A stretch of DNA of 64,000 bases from Micromonospora_J zhanjiangensis (GCF_042650605.1 NZ_JBHSBN010000031.1:1-64000), one strand, 5' to 3'; shown: positions 41,670 to 50,608, counted from the stretch's first letter. A program made the numbers and translations. Notes: generated by a model not told the origin, from the letters alone.

Positions 41670-44261
41670 TCAGGACGGCCAGGCGGAGCGGGCCTGCAGG
41701 GCCCGGCGCAGGTCGTCGTCGGCGTCGGTGACGACGCGGCGCAGGCCGGGCGGCAGGTCGTCCCGGGTCAGCAGCGCCGCGGCCCACTCCCGGGTCCGGT
41801 CCGCCACGGCGTAGCGGGGAAACGCGCGCTCGGCCACCCGGTCGGCCAACCAGGGGGTACGCCGCCGCGCGGCGGCCGGCATCTCGGCGAAGTACCGCTG
41901 GACGTAGGACGCCGTGAGGTCCCGCTGCTCGGGCTGCCAGAACCCGTCCGCGTACGCCGTGACCAGCCGGTTGGACAGCGCGTCGTCGGCGACGATCACC
42001 TGCCAGGCCCGCTCCTTCGCGGCCGGGTCGGGCAACGCCGCGCGGCACCGGGCGGCCCGCTCCTCGCCCGTGGCGCTGCGGTCCGCCGCCAACTCGGCGG
42101 CGATCTCGGCCTCCCCCGCCGCCCCGAGTACGACCAGCCGACCGAGCAGCGTCCAGCGCAGGTCCGCGTCGACGGCGAGCCCTTGCGGCGCCGCCCCGCC
42201 GGTCAGCCACCCGGTCAGCAGCGGCCGGTCGACGCTGGCCCCGATCAGTCCGCGCGCGGCGGCCAGTTGCCGCGAACCGGCGGGCTCGGCCGCGGCCAGC
42301 ACCCGGTCACAGGCGCGCACCACCTGCCCCAGCGCGGCCAGCCGGGCCGGGCCGTCCAGGTACCGGTCGATCAGCGAGCGGGCCAGGCTCAGCACGTCCT
42401 CCACCACGACCACCTCGGTCTCCGCGCCGAGCGCGGCGGGCAACAGCCCGACCAGGTCGGCGACCGGGCGCTCGCCGTCGGTGACCGCGTCCAGCACGGC
42501 ACCCCAGAGCACCGCCCGGGCCAGCGGGTCGGCCAACCCGGGCAGCACCGCCGGCACCGCGGCGACCGACGCCGGGTCGAGGCGTACCTTCGCGTAGCTC
42601 AGGTCGCCGTCGTTGAGCAGCAGCAGCCGGGCGACCGGCTCGCCGGCCAGCTCGGCGAGCACCGTCCGACCCCGGTCGACGGCCGGCTCGAGGTCCACCT
42701 CGTACCGGTGCCGCCGGACGACCGCGCCGGCCTGGTCGGCGGTTACCGGTTGGGTGGACCCGGCCGGGTCCGGGTCCGGCAGGTCGGCGCCGCCGTCGTA
42801 CCGGCCGACGCCGATCCGGTGCGGGCGCAGCACCGGATGGTCCGGCGGCGCGGTCTGCCGCACCGCGACCTCGGCGTAGCGCCCGTCGGCGGTGGTGGTC
42901 ACCTCGGCCCGCAGCGTGTTGACCTGGGACCGGCGCAGCCACACCTCGGCCCAGCCGGCCAGGTCCCGGCCGCCGCCGGCGAGCGCGTCGAGCAGGTCGG
43001 CCAGCGTGGCGTTGCCGAACCGGTGCGCCGCGAAGTACGCCCGCAGGCCGGCCAGGAACGCGTCGTCGCCGAGCCAGGCGACCAGTTGACGCAGCACGGC
43101 GGCGCCCTTGGCGTACGAGATGCCGTCGAAGTTGAGCAGCGCCTGGGCCGCGTCGGCGACCTCGGTCGGTGCCACCGGATGGGTCGACGGGCGCTGGTCG
43201 GCGGCGTACCCCCAGGCCTTGCGGCGCATCGCGAAGGTGGTCCAGGCCCGGTCGTACCGGGTCGCCTCGGCGGCCACCCGGAAGCCGAGGTACTCGGCGA
43301 ACGACTCGTTCAACCACAGGTCGTCCCACCAGCGCATGGTGACCAGGTTGCCGAACCACATGTGCGCCATCTCGTGCGCGATGGTGGTGGCTCGCTGCTC
43401 CCGCTGGCTCTCGGTGACCACCGACCGGAAGACGTAGTCGTCGCGGATGGCGACCAGGCCGGGGTTCTCCATCGCGCCGAGGTTGAACTCCGGCACGAAC
43501 GCCTGGTCGTACTTGCCGAACGGGTAGCGCTCGCCGAACAGCTCGTGGAACCGGTCCAGGCAGCGCCGGGTCACGTCGAAGATCTCCTCCGCGTCGGCGT
43601 CCAGATACCCGGCCAGCGACCGCCGGCACCAGATCGCCAGCGGGATGCCGTCGTGCTCGTCCCGCCGCACGTGGTACGGCCCGGCGATCAACGCCACGAG
43701 GTACGTCGCCAACGGCGCCGTGGGTGCGAACTCCCACCGCCCCGGCCCGCCGGCCGACCCCGGTCCGTTGACGAGGTGCCCGTTGGCGGCCACCGTCCAG
43801 TCCGCCGGGGCGGTCACCGAGAGGCTGACCGGCGCCTTCAGGTCCGGCTGGTCGAAGGCGGCGAAGACGCGTTGCACATCGTCCAGGAAGGACATCGCGT
43901 ACAGGTACGTCTCCCCATCCGCCGGGTCGACGAACCGGTGCATCCCCTCCCCCGTGTTGGAGTACGCCATCTCCGCCTCGACGGTCAGCGTGTTCGCCGC
44001 GCGCAACCCGGCCAGCGGCAGCCGGTTGTCGGCGAGCGCGGCCGGGTCCAGGTCGGCGTCGTTGAGTCGTACCCGGGTCAGGCGCGCCGGCTTGACCTCG
44101 GCGAACGTCGACGTTCCGGCGGCGGCCCGGAACCGGACCGTCACCGCGGACCGGAACCGGTCGGCGCTGGCCGCCCCGGTCAGATCCAGATCCACGTGGT
44201 ACGACTCGACGGTGATCAGCGCGGCGCGCACGGTCGCCTCGGCGCGGGTCAGGCTGGGCAT
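41670..44261 (-). CDS. pepN: aminopeptidase N (M1 family)
   Basis: An 863-residue zinc aminopeptidase that removes N-terminal residues from peptides. It has the substrate motif LGAMENPGL, the zinc site HEMAHMWFGNLVTMRWWDDLWLNESFAEY (HExxH and the distant Glu), and an ERAP1-like C-terminal domain. The ATG at 44261 is preferred to one five codons upstream. CAGGAT ends 6 nt before it, pointing to a leaderless transcript. No signal peptide, so cytoplasmic. Confidence 0.95.
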   Translation of the reverse strand: MPSLTRAEATVRAALITVESYHVDLDLTGAASADRFRSAVTVRFRAAAGTSTFAEVKPARLTRVRLNDADLDPAALADNRLPLAGLRAANTLTVEAEMAYSNTGEGMHRFVDPADGETYLYAMSFLDDVQRVFAAFDQPDLKAPVSLSVTAPADWTVAANGHLVNGPGSAGGPGRWEFAPTAPLATYLVALIAGPYHVRRDEHDGIPLAIWCRRSLAGYLDADAEEIFDVTRRCLDRFHELFGERYPFGKYDQAFVPEFNLGAMENPGLVAIRDDYVFRSVVTESQREQRATTIAHEMAHMWFGNLVTMRWWDDLWLNESFAEYLGFRVAAEATRYDRAWTTFAMRRKAWGYAADQRPSTHPVAPTEVADAAQALLNFDGISYAKGAAVLRQLVAWLGDDAFLAGLRAYFAAHRFGNATLADLLDALAGGGRDLAGWAEVWLRRSQVNTLRAEVTTTADGRYAEVAVRQTAPPDHPVLRPHRIGVGRYDGGADLPDPDPAGSTQPVTADQAGAVVRRHRYEVDLEPAVDRGRTVLAELAGEPVARLLLLNDGDLSYAKVRLDPASVAAVPAVLPGLADPLARAVLWGAVLDAVTDGERPVADLVGLLPAALGAETEVVVVEDVLSLARSLIDRYLDGPARLAALGQVVRACDRVLAAAEPAGSRQLAAARGLIGASVDRPLLTGWLTGGAAPQGLAVDADLRWTLLGRLVVLGAAGEAEIAAELAADRSATGEERAARCRAALPDPAAKERAWQVIVADDALSNRLVTAYADGFWQPEQRDLTASYVQRYFAEMPAAARRRTPWLADRVAERAFPRYAVADRTREWAAALLTRDDLPPGLRRVVTDADDDLRRALQARSAWPS

Positions 44262-44338
44262 CCGCTTATCCTGCACGATGGAGCCGGCCGAACCCGTCGG
44301 GCCGGCGCGACACGAGTCAGCACACGAAGGTGGTCAGC

Positions 44339-44560
44339 ATGGCGCAGCACCCCAAGGGCGACTTCGACCTGTCCCGGGCCGTCTGGCAGCGGGCCGAGGG
44401 GGACGACTCGGAGGCCGCGGTCGAGATCGCCTTCGTGGACGACCTGATCGGCATGCGCAACTCGGCCGAGCCGGACGGCCCGATCCTGGTCTTCACCCAG
44501 GCCGAGTGGGACGCGTTCGTGGCCGGCGCCCGGGACGGCGAGTTCGACATCGAGGTGTGA
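44339..44560 (+). CDS. DUF397 family protein
   Basis: A 73-residue protein containing VEIAFVDDLIGMRNSAEPDGPILVFTQAEWDAFVAGARDGEFD, the DUF397 pattern. In streptomycetes such small proteins are usually paired with helix-turn-helix partners (as in the WhiJ/BldB-linked sets). No such partner is adjacent here. The ATG at 44339 has AAGGTGG about 7 nt upstream; a GTG three codons earlier is possible. Confidence 0.85.
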   Translation: MAQHPKGDFDLSRAVWQRAEGDDSEAAVEIAFVDDLIGMRNSAEPDGPILVFTQAEWDAFVAGARDGEFDIEV

Positions 44561-44662
44561 CGGTCACCGGTCCGGCGGGCTCCCGGGTGCGGAGGCCCGG
44601 TGAACGCTGGTGCTCACGGGCGGACAGCCGGTGACCCGACGCGTTAGGCTGTACCCGTACGG

Positions 44663-44692
44663 ATGATCGCGACCTGCTGGCGGGCGCCCTGA
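44663..44692 (+). CDS. trpS leader peptide with a Trp codon
   Basis: A nine-codon frame, MIATCWRAP, ends at TGA 44690-44692. The Trp codon is the sixth. The hairpins that follow can form in two exclusive ways, and a -10-like TAGGCT lies at 44645-44650, 12 nt before the ATG. The frame lacks a clear ribosome-binding site and may be nearly leaderless. No longer gene fits here. Confidence 0.6.
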   Translation: MIATCWRAP

Positions 44693-44758
44693 CGGGCGGC
44701 CCCGCATCCGCGCACCCCGATACCGAACAACGGCCGCCCCTCACCGGGCGGCCGTTGT
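44687..44758 (+). promoter_or_regulatory. attenuator-like leader of trpS
   Basis: Four segments can pair. CGCCC (region 1, in the leader peptide's last codons) pairs with GGGCG (region 2). Region 2, GGGCGGCC at 44694-44701, can instead pair with region 3, GGCCGCCC at 44732-44739. Region 3 also forms the 13-bp terminator stem 44727-44739 / 44746-44758. A ribosome stalled at the Trp codon would cover region 1, free region 2 and favour the antiterminator. No T-run follows the stem. Confidence 0.6.
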
Positions 44759-44812
44759 CATCTCCTGCTCCCGGTGCCGGGCGGTCGGCGTACCCGCGAA
44801 GGAGCGAGCACG

Positions 44813-45901
44813 ATGACCGCGACCAGCCCCACCCGCCCGACCGGCACGGACGCCGCGACCACCACCGGACCGGACGCCGCGACCGCCGCCGGAGCCGGCG
44901 GCCACCCGGTGCCGGCCGGGGTTCCCGGACGCCGGTTGACCGGCTTCCAGACCACCGGTGACCTGCACCTGGGCAACCTGCTCGGCGCGATCCGGCCGAT
45001 CCTGGCCGACCAGCACCGGGCGGAGACCCGGGTGTTCCTCGCCGATCTGCACGCGCTCACCGTCGAACACGATCCGGCCCGGCTCCGGGCACGCACCGTG
45101 CAACAGGCGACCATTCTGCTCGCCGCCGGCCTCGATCCGGTCCGGACGGCGCTGTTCGTCCAGTCCCAGGTGCCGGAGCACACCGAACTGCACTACCTGC
45201 TGGAGTGCGCGACCGGCTACGGCGAGGCGCACCGGATGATCCAGTTCAAGGAGAAGAGCGCGGCCCAGCAACAGGTCCGCCTGAGCCTGCTCACCTATCC
45301 GGTGCTGATGACGGCGGACATCCTGCTGCACGACACCGACGAGGTTCCGGTGGGCGAGGACCAGAGCCAGCACCTGGAACTCACCCGTGCCGTGGCGACC
45401 CGGTTCAACGCCCACTACGGGCCGACCTTCGTGGTGCCCCGGGCGGTGCACCCCACGGTCGCCACCCGGGTGATGAGCCTGGCCGATCCGACCGCCAAGA
45501 TGAGCAAGAGCGGGCCGACGCCGGCCGGCACGATCTTCCTGCTCGACCCGCCCGACGTGGTACGCCGCAAGATCTCCCGGGCGGTCACCGACTCGGGCAG
45601 CGACGTGGTGTACGACCCGCAGCACCGGCCCGGGGTGGCCAACCTGCTGGAGATCCTGGCCGCCTGCACGGGCGGGCAGCCGACCGCCCTGGCCGGCGAC
45701 TTCCCGTCGTACGGGCGACTCAAGGCGGCGGTGGCCGACGCGGTGGTCGAGACGCTGCACCCGATCCAGCTCCGGTACGCCGAGCTGACCGCCGACCCGG
45801 ACGGGGTGCGGCAGGTGCTGGCCGACGGGGCGGCCCGGGTCCGCCCGCCGGCCGCCGCCACCGTCCACCGGGCCCGCACGGCGATCGGGCTACTGACCTG
45901 A
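44813..45901 (+). CDS. trpS: tryptophanyl-tRNA synthetase
   Basis: A class I synthetase that charges tRNA-Trp. The 362-residue product has the HIGH-type motif TTGDLHLGNLLGA and the KMSKS loop AKMSKSGP, with GEDQSQHLELTR between. The first 40 residues (Thr/Ala/Gly-rich) lie outside the catalytic fold. The ATG at 44813 follows GGAGCGAG. The leader upstream suggests control by tryptophan supply, as described for the auxiliary TrpRS of Streptomyces coelicolor. Whether another trpS exists cannot be seen here. Confidence 0.95.
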   Translation: MTATSPTRPTGTDAATTTGPDAATAAGAGGHPVPAGVPGRRLTGFQTTGDLHLGNLLGAIRPILADQHRAETRVFLADLHALTVEHDPARLRARTVQQATILLAAGLDPVRTALFVQSQVPEHTELHYLLECATGYGEAHRMIQFKEKSAAQQQVRLSLLTYPVLMTADILLHDTDEVPVGEDQSQHLELTRAVATRFNAHYGPTFVVPRAVHPTVATRVMSLADPTAKMSKSGPTPAGTIFLLDPPDVVRRKISRAVTDSGSDVVYDPQHRPGVANLLEILAACTGGQPTALAGDFPSYGRLKAAVADAVVETLHPIQLRYAELTADPDGVRQVLADGAARVRPPAAATVHRARTAIGLLT

Positions 45902-45915
45902 TTTCACGTTCGGGG

Positions 45916-45959
45916 TTGCGGACGCCGGTGCCGTCAGCCATATACTCCACCCGGAGTAT
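45916..45959 (+). promoter_or_regulatory. PadR-gene promoter and overlapping operator
   Basis: ATACTCC-ACCC-GGAGTAT at 45942-45959 is a perfect 7-bp inverted repeat. It covers a -10 box TATACT (45941-45946). A -35-like TTGCGG lies at 45916-45921 (19-bp spacer). Binding of the regulator here would block its own promoter and the efflux gene. Confidence 0.65.
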
Positions 45960-45965
45960 TTAAAG

Positions 45966-46547
45966 ATGACTAATCCACACCGACCATTGACCACGCTCGC
46001 ACTGGCGGTCCTCGAGCTGCTGCACGAGCGGCCGATGCACCCCTACGAGCTGCACCAGACCATCCGCGACCGGCACACCGACCGGGTCATCAAGCTGCGG
46101 GCCGGCTCGCTCTACCACACGGTGGAGCGGCTGCACCGGACCGAGCTGATCCGGCCGGTGGAGACCGGCCGGGCCGGCCGCCGGCCGGAGCGCACCGTCT
46201 ACGCCGTCACCGAGGCCGGCCGGGCGGTCTTCAACCAGCACCTGCGCGACCTGGTCCAGCGCCCCGTCGAGGAGTACCCGGTCTTCGGGGCGGCGATGCA
46301 GATGCTGCACAAGCTCGCCCCGGACGAGGCCGTGGAGCTGCTGGAGCATCGCGCCGTCACGCTCGAGGCGGATCTGGCCCTCAGGGATCAACTGCTGACC
46401 AGCCTGACCAAACGCGGCGTCCAGCCGGCCCACCTGATCGAGGTGGAGTACGCCCAGGCGATGGTCCGGGCCGAGCTGACCTGGATCCGGCAGCTCGTCG
46501 AGGACATCCGGTCCGGGGCACTGCCCTGGCCCGACCGCATGGAGTGA
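45966..46547 (+). CDS. PadR family transcriptional regulator
   Basis: A 193-residue PadR protein. The winged helix reads LAVLELLHERPMHPYELHQTIRDR, LRAGSLYHTVERL, and RAGRRPERTVYAVTEAGRAVF; a C-terminal helical domain follows. PadR repressors usually release DNA on binding a drug or phenolic ligand. It lies 12 nt before a TTG-start MFS exporter, with a palindrome in its promoter, a standard drug-responsive pair. Confidence 0.92.
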   Translation: MTNPHRPLTTLALAVLELLHERPMHPYELHQTIRDRHTDRVIKLRAGSLYHTVERLHRTELIRPVETGRAGRRPERTVYAVTEAGRAVFNQHLRDLVQRPVEEYPVFGAAMQMLHKLAPDEAVELLEHRAVTLEADLALRDQLLTSLTKRGVQPAHLIEVEYAQAMVRAELTWIRQLVEDIRSGALPWPDRME

Positions 46548-46559
46548 GGAGATCGACCG

Positions 46560-48209
46560 TTGACCGCCACCCCAACCCCGGTGGAACGCCCCAAGCACAG
46601 CCCCTGGCTGGTGCTGTCGGTGCTCTGCCTGGGCTTCTTCATGATCCTTCTGGATACCACGATCGTGAACATCGCGATCCCGGACATGAGCACCCGGCTC
46701 GACGCCTCGCTGGACCAGATCCTCTGGGTGGTCAACGCGTACGTGCTGGTCTACGCCGTACTGCTGATCACCGCCGGCCGGCTCGGCGACCTGTACGGCC
46801 CGAAGCGGCTGTTCCTGGTCGGCCTGGTCGTCTTCACCCTCGCCTCGGCCGCCTGCGGGTTCGCCCGCAACCCGGAACAACTGATCATCGCCCGGGTGAT
46901 CCAGGGCGCCGGCGGTGCGCTGCTCACCCCGCAGACCCTCTCCGTGATCACCATGATCTTCCCGGCGGAGAAACGCGGCGCCGCGTTCGGCCTGTGGGGC
47001 GCCGTCGCGGGCGTGGCCACCGTCGCCGGGCCGACCTTGGGCGGCTACCTGGTCACCAACTGGGGCTGGGAGTACATCTTCTTCGTCAACCTGCCGATCG
47101 GCGTGCTCGCGGTCGTCATGGCGGCGATCGTGATGCCGGACATCAAGCTCAACCGACGGCACAAGCTCGACTGGGCCGGCACCGCCCTGGCCACCACCGG
47201 CCTCTTCCTGATCACCTACGGCCTGATCGAGGGCCAGCCGCACGACTGGGGCAAGGTCTGGGGGCCGGTGACCATCGTCGAGATCCTGGTGGCCGGCGCG
47301 CTGCTGATGGCGGCCTTCCTGCTGCACCAGTACCTCACCCGCAACGGTGAACCGCTGGTCCCGTTCGCGATCTTCGCCGACCGCAACTACTCGCTGATGA
47401 ACGTCGTCAGCGCGGCCATCGCGTTCGGCATGCTCGGGCTGTTCCTGCCGCTGGTCATCTACCTGCAGTCGGTGCTCGGGCTGACCGCGCTGCAGGCCGG
47501 CCTCACCACCGCGCCGATGTCGCTGATCTCGATGTTCGTCGCCCCGGTCGCCGGCCGGCTCGCCGACCGTACCGGCGGCAAGTGGGTCCTGTTCGTCGGG
47601 TTGAGCCTGTGGAGCGTCGGGATGGGCCTGGTGGTCTGGCTGGCGCAGGTCGACTCCGGCCGCTGGCACATCCTGCCCGGCCTGATCGTGGCCGGCTTCG
47701 GGCTGGGCCTGACCTTCGCGCCGCTGCAGACCATCGCCATGCGCAACGTGGAACCGCGGATGGCCGGCGCGGCCTCCGGGTTCATCAACACCGCCCGGCA
47801 ACTGGGCGCGGTGATCGGCTCCGCCGCCGTCGGCGCCGTGCTCCAGGTGCAACTCGCCGACCAGCTGCGCGAGCGGGCCGAGGCCAACGCGGGCGCGCTG
47901 CCGCCCCAGTTCCGGGGCCAGTTCGTGGACGGGTTCGCGCACGCCGGCAGCGGCAGCCTGGAGGTCGGCGCCGGGCAGTCCGGGGTGCCGGTGCCGCCCG
48001 GGCTGCCGGAGCAGGCCCGCCAGGCGCTGACCACGGTGGCCGCGAAGACGTTCCACGAGGCGTTCACCCTGGCCATGAAGCACTCGCTGGTCGTACCGCT
48101 GAGTGTGCTGGCGGTGGCCGCGCTGAGCTGCCTGCTGGTCACCCGCCGCCGGCGCGAGCCCGGACCGGACCCCGCCGCCGAGCGGGACCCGGTCGGCGCG
48201 GCCGCCTGA
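46560..48209 (+). CDS. MFS drug efflux transporter, DHA2 (EmrB/QacA) type
   Basis: A 549-residue membrane protein with about 14 helices. MILLDTTIVNIAIPDM is the family's first-helix motif; GRLGDLYGPKRLFLVGLVVF is the cytoplasmic loop motif; GPTLGGYLVTNWGWEYIFFVN is motif C, typical of proton-driven drug exporters. The start is TTG at 46560, 12 nt after the padR stop, so both share a transcript. The substrate is unknown. A large terminator follows at 48221-48261. Confidence 0.93.
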   Translation: MTATPTPVERPKHSPWLVLSVLCLGFFMILLDTTIVNIAIPDMSTRLDASLDQILWVVNAYVLVYAVLLITAGRLGDLYGPKRLFLVGLVVFTLASAACGFARNPEQLIIARVIQGAGGALLTPQTLSVITMIFPAEKRGAAFGLWGAVAGVATVAGPTLGGYLVTNWGWEYIFFVNLPIGVLAVVMAAIVMPDIKLNRRHKLDWAGTALATTGLFLITYGLIEGQPHDWGKVWGPVTIVEILVAGALLMAAFLLHQYLTRNGEPLVPFAIFADRNYSLMNVVSAAIAFGMLGLFLPLVIYLQSVLGLTALQAGLTTAPMSLISMFVAPVAGRLADRTGGKWVLFVGLSLWSVGMGLVVWLAQVDSGRWHILPGLIVAGFGLGLTFAPLQTIAMRNVEPRMAGAASGFINTARQLGAVIGSAAVGAVLQVQLADQLRERAEANAGALPPQFRGQFVDGFAHAGSGSLEVGAGQSGVPVPPGLPEQARQALTTVAAKTFHEAFTLAMKHSLVVPLSVLAVAALSCLLVTRRRREPGPDPAAERDPVGAAA

Positions 48210-48220
48210 CCCGGAAACGC

Positions 48221-48261
48221 CGGCGCCCCGCCCCCGGGTTCCATCGGGGGGCGGGGCGCCG
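48221..48261. terminator. terminator between the MFS gene and obgE (convergent)
   Basis: CGGCGCCCCGCCCCC at 48221-48235 pairs perfectly with 48247-48261 over an 11-nt loop. It serves both genes, which converge here. Confidence 0.85.
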
Positions 48262-48276
48262 CGCTGTCCAGGGGCG

Positions 48277-49725
48277 TCAGTCCGTGCCGGAACCGTCCGA
48301 CGCGGCCTCGATCTCGTCGGCCGGCCGCTGCCGGCGGGCCTTACGGGCGGCCAGCCGTTCGGCCGCCGTAACCCGCTTGGACCGCTCCTCCAGCCGTACG
48401 TCGGTGCCGCGCGAACCGGGTACGAAGTCCGCGCCGGCGTACCGGGTCGGCTCCCAGTCGAACTCGCGATCGCCGATCCGGACCAGGCTGCCCGATTCGG
48501 CGCCCATCTTCGCGAGCTGCTCCTCCACGCCCAGCCGGGCCAGCCGGTCGGCCAGGTAGCCGACCGCCTCGTCGTTGTCGAAGTTGGTCTGCCGGACCCA
48601 CCGCTCGGGACGCGGTCCGCGCACCACGAAGCCGCCGTCCTCGGTCGGCTCGACGGTGAAGCCGGCGTCGTCGACCGCCTTCGGCCGGATCACGATCCGG
48701 GTCGGCTCCGGCGTCGGGTGCGCCGCCCGGGCCCGCTCGACCTGCTCCGCCAGCGCGTACGTCAGCTCCCGCAGCCCCTCCCGGGTGACCGCGGAGATCT
48801 CGTACACCCGGTAGCCCCGGGCCTCGATGTCCGGCCGGACGATCTCGGCGAGATCCCGCCCGTCCGGCACGTCCACCTTGTTCAGGACCACCAGCCGGGG
48901 CCGGTCGGCCAACCCGCCGTAGCGGGCCAGCTCCGCCTCCAGGGCGTCGATGTCACCCAGCGGATCCCGGCCCGGCTCCAGGGTCGCCGTGTCCACCACG
49001 TGCACCAGCACGGCGGTGCGCTCGATGTGCCGGAGGAACTCCAGCCCGAGCCCGCGGCCCTCGGCCGCCCCCGGGATCAACCCCGGTACGTCGGCCACGG
49101 TGAAGGTGTGGTCGTCGACCCGGACCACGCCGAGGTTCGGCACCAGCGTGGTGAACGGGTAGTCGGCGATCTTCGGCTTGGCCGCCGACAGGACGGAGAT
49201 CAGCGACGACTTGCCGGCCGACGGGAAGCCCACCAGGCCCACGTCGGCGACGCTCTTGAGTTCCAGCACCACGTCGAGCCGATCGCCCGGTTCGCCCAGT
49301 TCGGCGAAGCCGGGGGCCTTGCGCCGGGAGTTGGCCAGCGCCGCGTTGCCGCGGCCACCACGGCCGCCGCGGGCGATCTCGAAGGTGGTGCCGGCGCCGA
49401 TCAGGTCGGCCAGCTGCTCCCCGTCCGGGGTGCTGACCACGGTGCCGTCCGGGACCTTGAGCACCAGGTCGGAGCCGTTCGCGCCGTCCCGGTTCGAGCC
49501 GGCGCCGCCCTTGCCGTTCTCCGCCTTGATGTGCGGACGGAAGTGGAAGTCGAGCAGGGTGTGCACCTGCGGGTCGACCACCAGGGTCACGCTGCCGCCG
49601 TGCCCGCCGTTGCCGCCGTCCGGGCCGCCGAGCGGTTTGAACTTCTCCCGGTGGATCGAGACACAGCCGTGCCCGCCGTCGCCGGCCTGCAGGTGCAGGA
49701 CGACCCGGTCAACGAAAGTGGTCAC
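48277..49725 (-). CDS. obgE: GTPase ObgE/CgtA
   Basis: Obg is a GTPase of large-subunit assembly and stress control. The 482-residue product has the Gly-rich N-terminal fold (FVDRVVLHLQAGDGGHGCVSI). The G domain carries GFPSAGKSSLISVL, DVPGLIPGAAEGRGLG and NKVDVPD. The C-terminal OCT domain ends in a basic tail. A GTG at 49725 starts the conserved protein (VTTFVDRVV). It follows rplU and rpmA, the usual order, with a hairpin between rpmA and obgE. Confidence 0.96.
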   Translation of the reverse strand: MTTFVDRVVLHLQAGDGGHGCVSIHREKFKPLGGPDGGNGGHGGSVTLVVDPQVHTLLDFHFRPHIKAENGKGGAGSNRDGANGSDLVLKVPDGTVVSTPDGEQLADLIGAGTTFEIARGGRGGRGNAALANSRRKAPGFAELGEPGDRLDVVLELKSVADVGLVGFPSAGKSSLISVLSAAKPKIADYPFTTLVPNLGVVRVDDHTFTVADVPGLIPGAAEGRGLGLEFLRHIERTAVLVHVVDTATLEPGRDPLGDIDALEAELARYGGLADRPRLVVLNKVDVPDGRDLAEIVRPDIEARGYRVYEISAVTREGLRELTYALAEQVERARAAHPTPEPTRIVIRPKAVDDAGFTVEPTEDGGFVVRGPRPERWVRQTNFDNDEAVGYLADRLARLGVEEQLAKMGAESGSLVRIGDREFDWEPTRYAGADFVPGSRGTDVRLEERSKRVTAAERLAARKARRQRPADEIEAASDGSGTD

Positions 49726-49803
49726 GCTGCCAATCCTTTCAACGGGAGGGTTCCCGCCTACGCGGAACGCCCGCCCATCGGGCGGAATTCCCGTCACGTA
49801 CGA

Positions 49804-49841
49804 CGAAGCGGGCCGGGACACCCAGTCCTCGGCCCGCTTCG
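49804..49841 (-). terminator. hairpin between rpmA and obgE
   Basis: CGAAGCGGGCCG at 49804-49815 pairs with 49830-49841 over a 14-nt loop, 10 nt after the rpmA stop. It probably lowers obgE expression relative to the ribosomal genes. Confidence 0.75.
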
Positions 49842-49851
49842 ACGAGTGGAG

Positions 49852-50118
49852 TTACTGAACCTGCTGCGCCGCCGGCACGATGCTGACGGTCTTACGTCCG
49901 CGCCGGGTGCCGAACTGGACCGAGCCCGCGGCGAGCGCGAAGAGCGTGTCGTCGCCGCCCCGGCCGACCAGGTCACCCGGGTGGAACTTGGTGCCGCGCT
50001 GACGGATCAGGATCTCGCCGGCGCTGACGACCTGGCCGCCGAACCGCTTGACGCCGAGCCGCTGCGCCGCGGAGTCACGGCCGTTGCGCGAGCTGGACGC
50101 ACCCTTTTTGTGAGCCAT
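49852..50118 (-). CDS. rpmA: 50S ribosomal protein L27
   Basis: An 88-residue L27, starting MAHKKGASSSRNGRDSAAQR. The N-terminal tail reaches the peptidyl-transferase centre. There is no N-terminal extension of the kind cleaved by Prp in Firmicutes. FHPGDLVGRGGDDTLFALA is the family core. It lies 12 nt after the rplU stop. Confidence 0.97.
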   Translation of the reverse strand: MAHKKGASSSRNGRDSAAQRLGVKRFGGQVVSAGEILIRQRGTKFHPGDLVGRGGDDTLFALAAGSVQFGTRRGRKTVSIVPAAQQVQ

Positions 50119-50130
50119 CTGAGAACGACC

Positions 50131-50445
50131 TTACTTTCCGCTGGAGATGCCGGTCACCTTGATCTGGGTCAGCGGCTGACGGTGACCCTGACGCTTGTGG
50201 TAGCCGGTCTTGTTCTTGAACTTGTGGATCCGGATCTTGGGGCCCTTGGTGTGCGCGGCGATCTCGCCGGACACCGCGACCTTGGCAAGCTTCGCCGCGT
50301 CGGTCACCAGGTCGTCACCGTCGACGAGGAGCACCGCGGCGAGCTTCACCGCGTCGCCGGGCGCACCGGCGAGCTTCTCGACCTCGATCACGTCGCCCTC
50401 GGCGACCTTGTACTGCTTGCCGCCGGTCTTGACGATCGCGTACAT
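50131..50445 (-). CDS. rplU: 50S ribosomal protein L21
   Basis: A 104-residue L21 that binds 23S rRNA near L20. It starts MYAIVKTGGKQYKVAEGDVI and ends with the basic RNA-binding stretch KFKNKTGYHKRQGHRQPLTQIKV. The ATG at 50445 is the family start; an upstream in-frame start adds seven atypical residues. GGAG precedes it. It leads the rplU-rpmA-(obgE) operon. Confidence 0.97.
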   Translation of the reverse strand: MYAIVKTGGKQYKVAEGDVIEVEKLAGAPGDAVKLAAVLLVDGDDLVTDAAKLAKVAVSGEIAAHTKGPKIRIHKFKNKTGYHKRQGHRQPLTQIKVTGISSGK

Positions 50446-50538
50446 CGGAGGCGAACTCCCTGTCATAGAGGTTGCTGGCGGTCAGTTGCTCGCGGCGGCT
50501 CGCCGCTGCGGGAGCGACGGTCGGGCACGCGAGAACGT

Positions 50539-50569
50539 GGCGCACAAAAGTGCGCCGCAGGAAAGCCTA
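50539..50569 (-). promoter_or_regulatory. rplU promoter and 5' leader hairpin
   Basis: On the minus strand TAGGCT (50569-50564) is a good -10 box. The hairpin GGCGCAC-TTTT-GTGCGCC (50556-50539) begins just past the predicted transcription start. The remaining leader to the rplU start is about 95 nt. A 5'-end hairpin may stabilise the mRNA or bind protein; this is inferred. Confidence 0.5.
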
Positions 50570-50608
50570 CCAGTAGGCACACCGGTAGACCTAAACCGGG
50601 CCGGCCGG

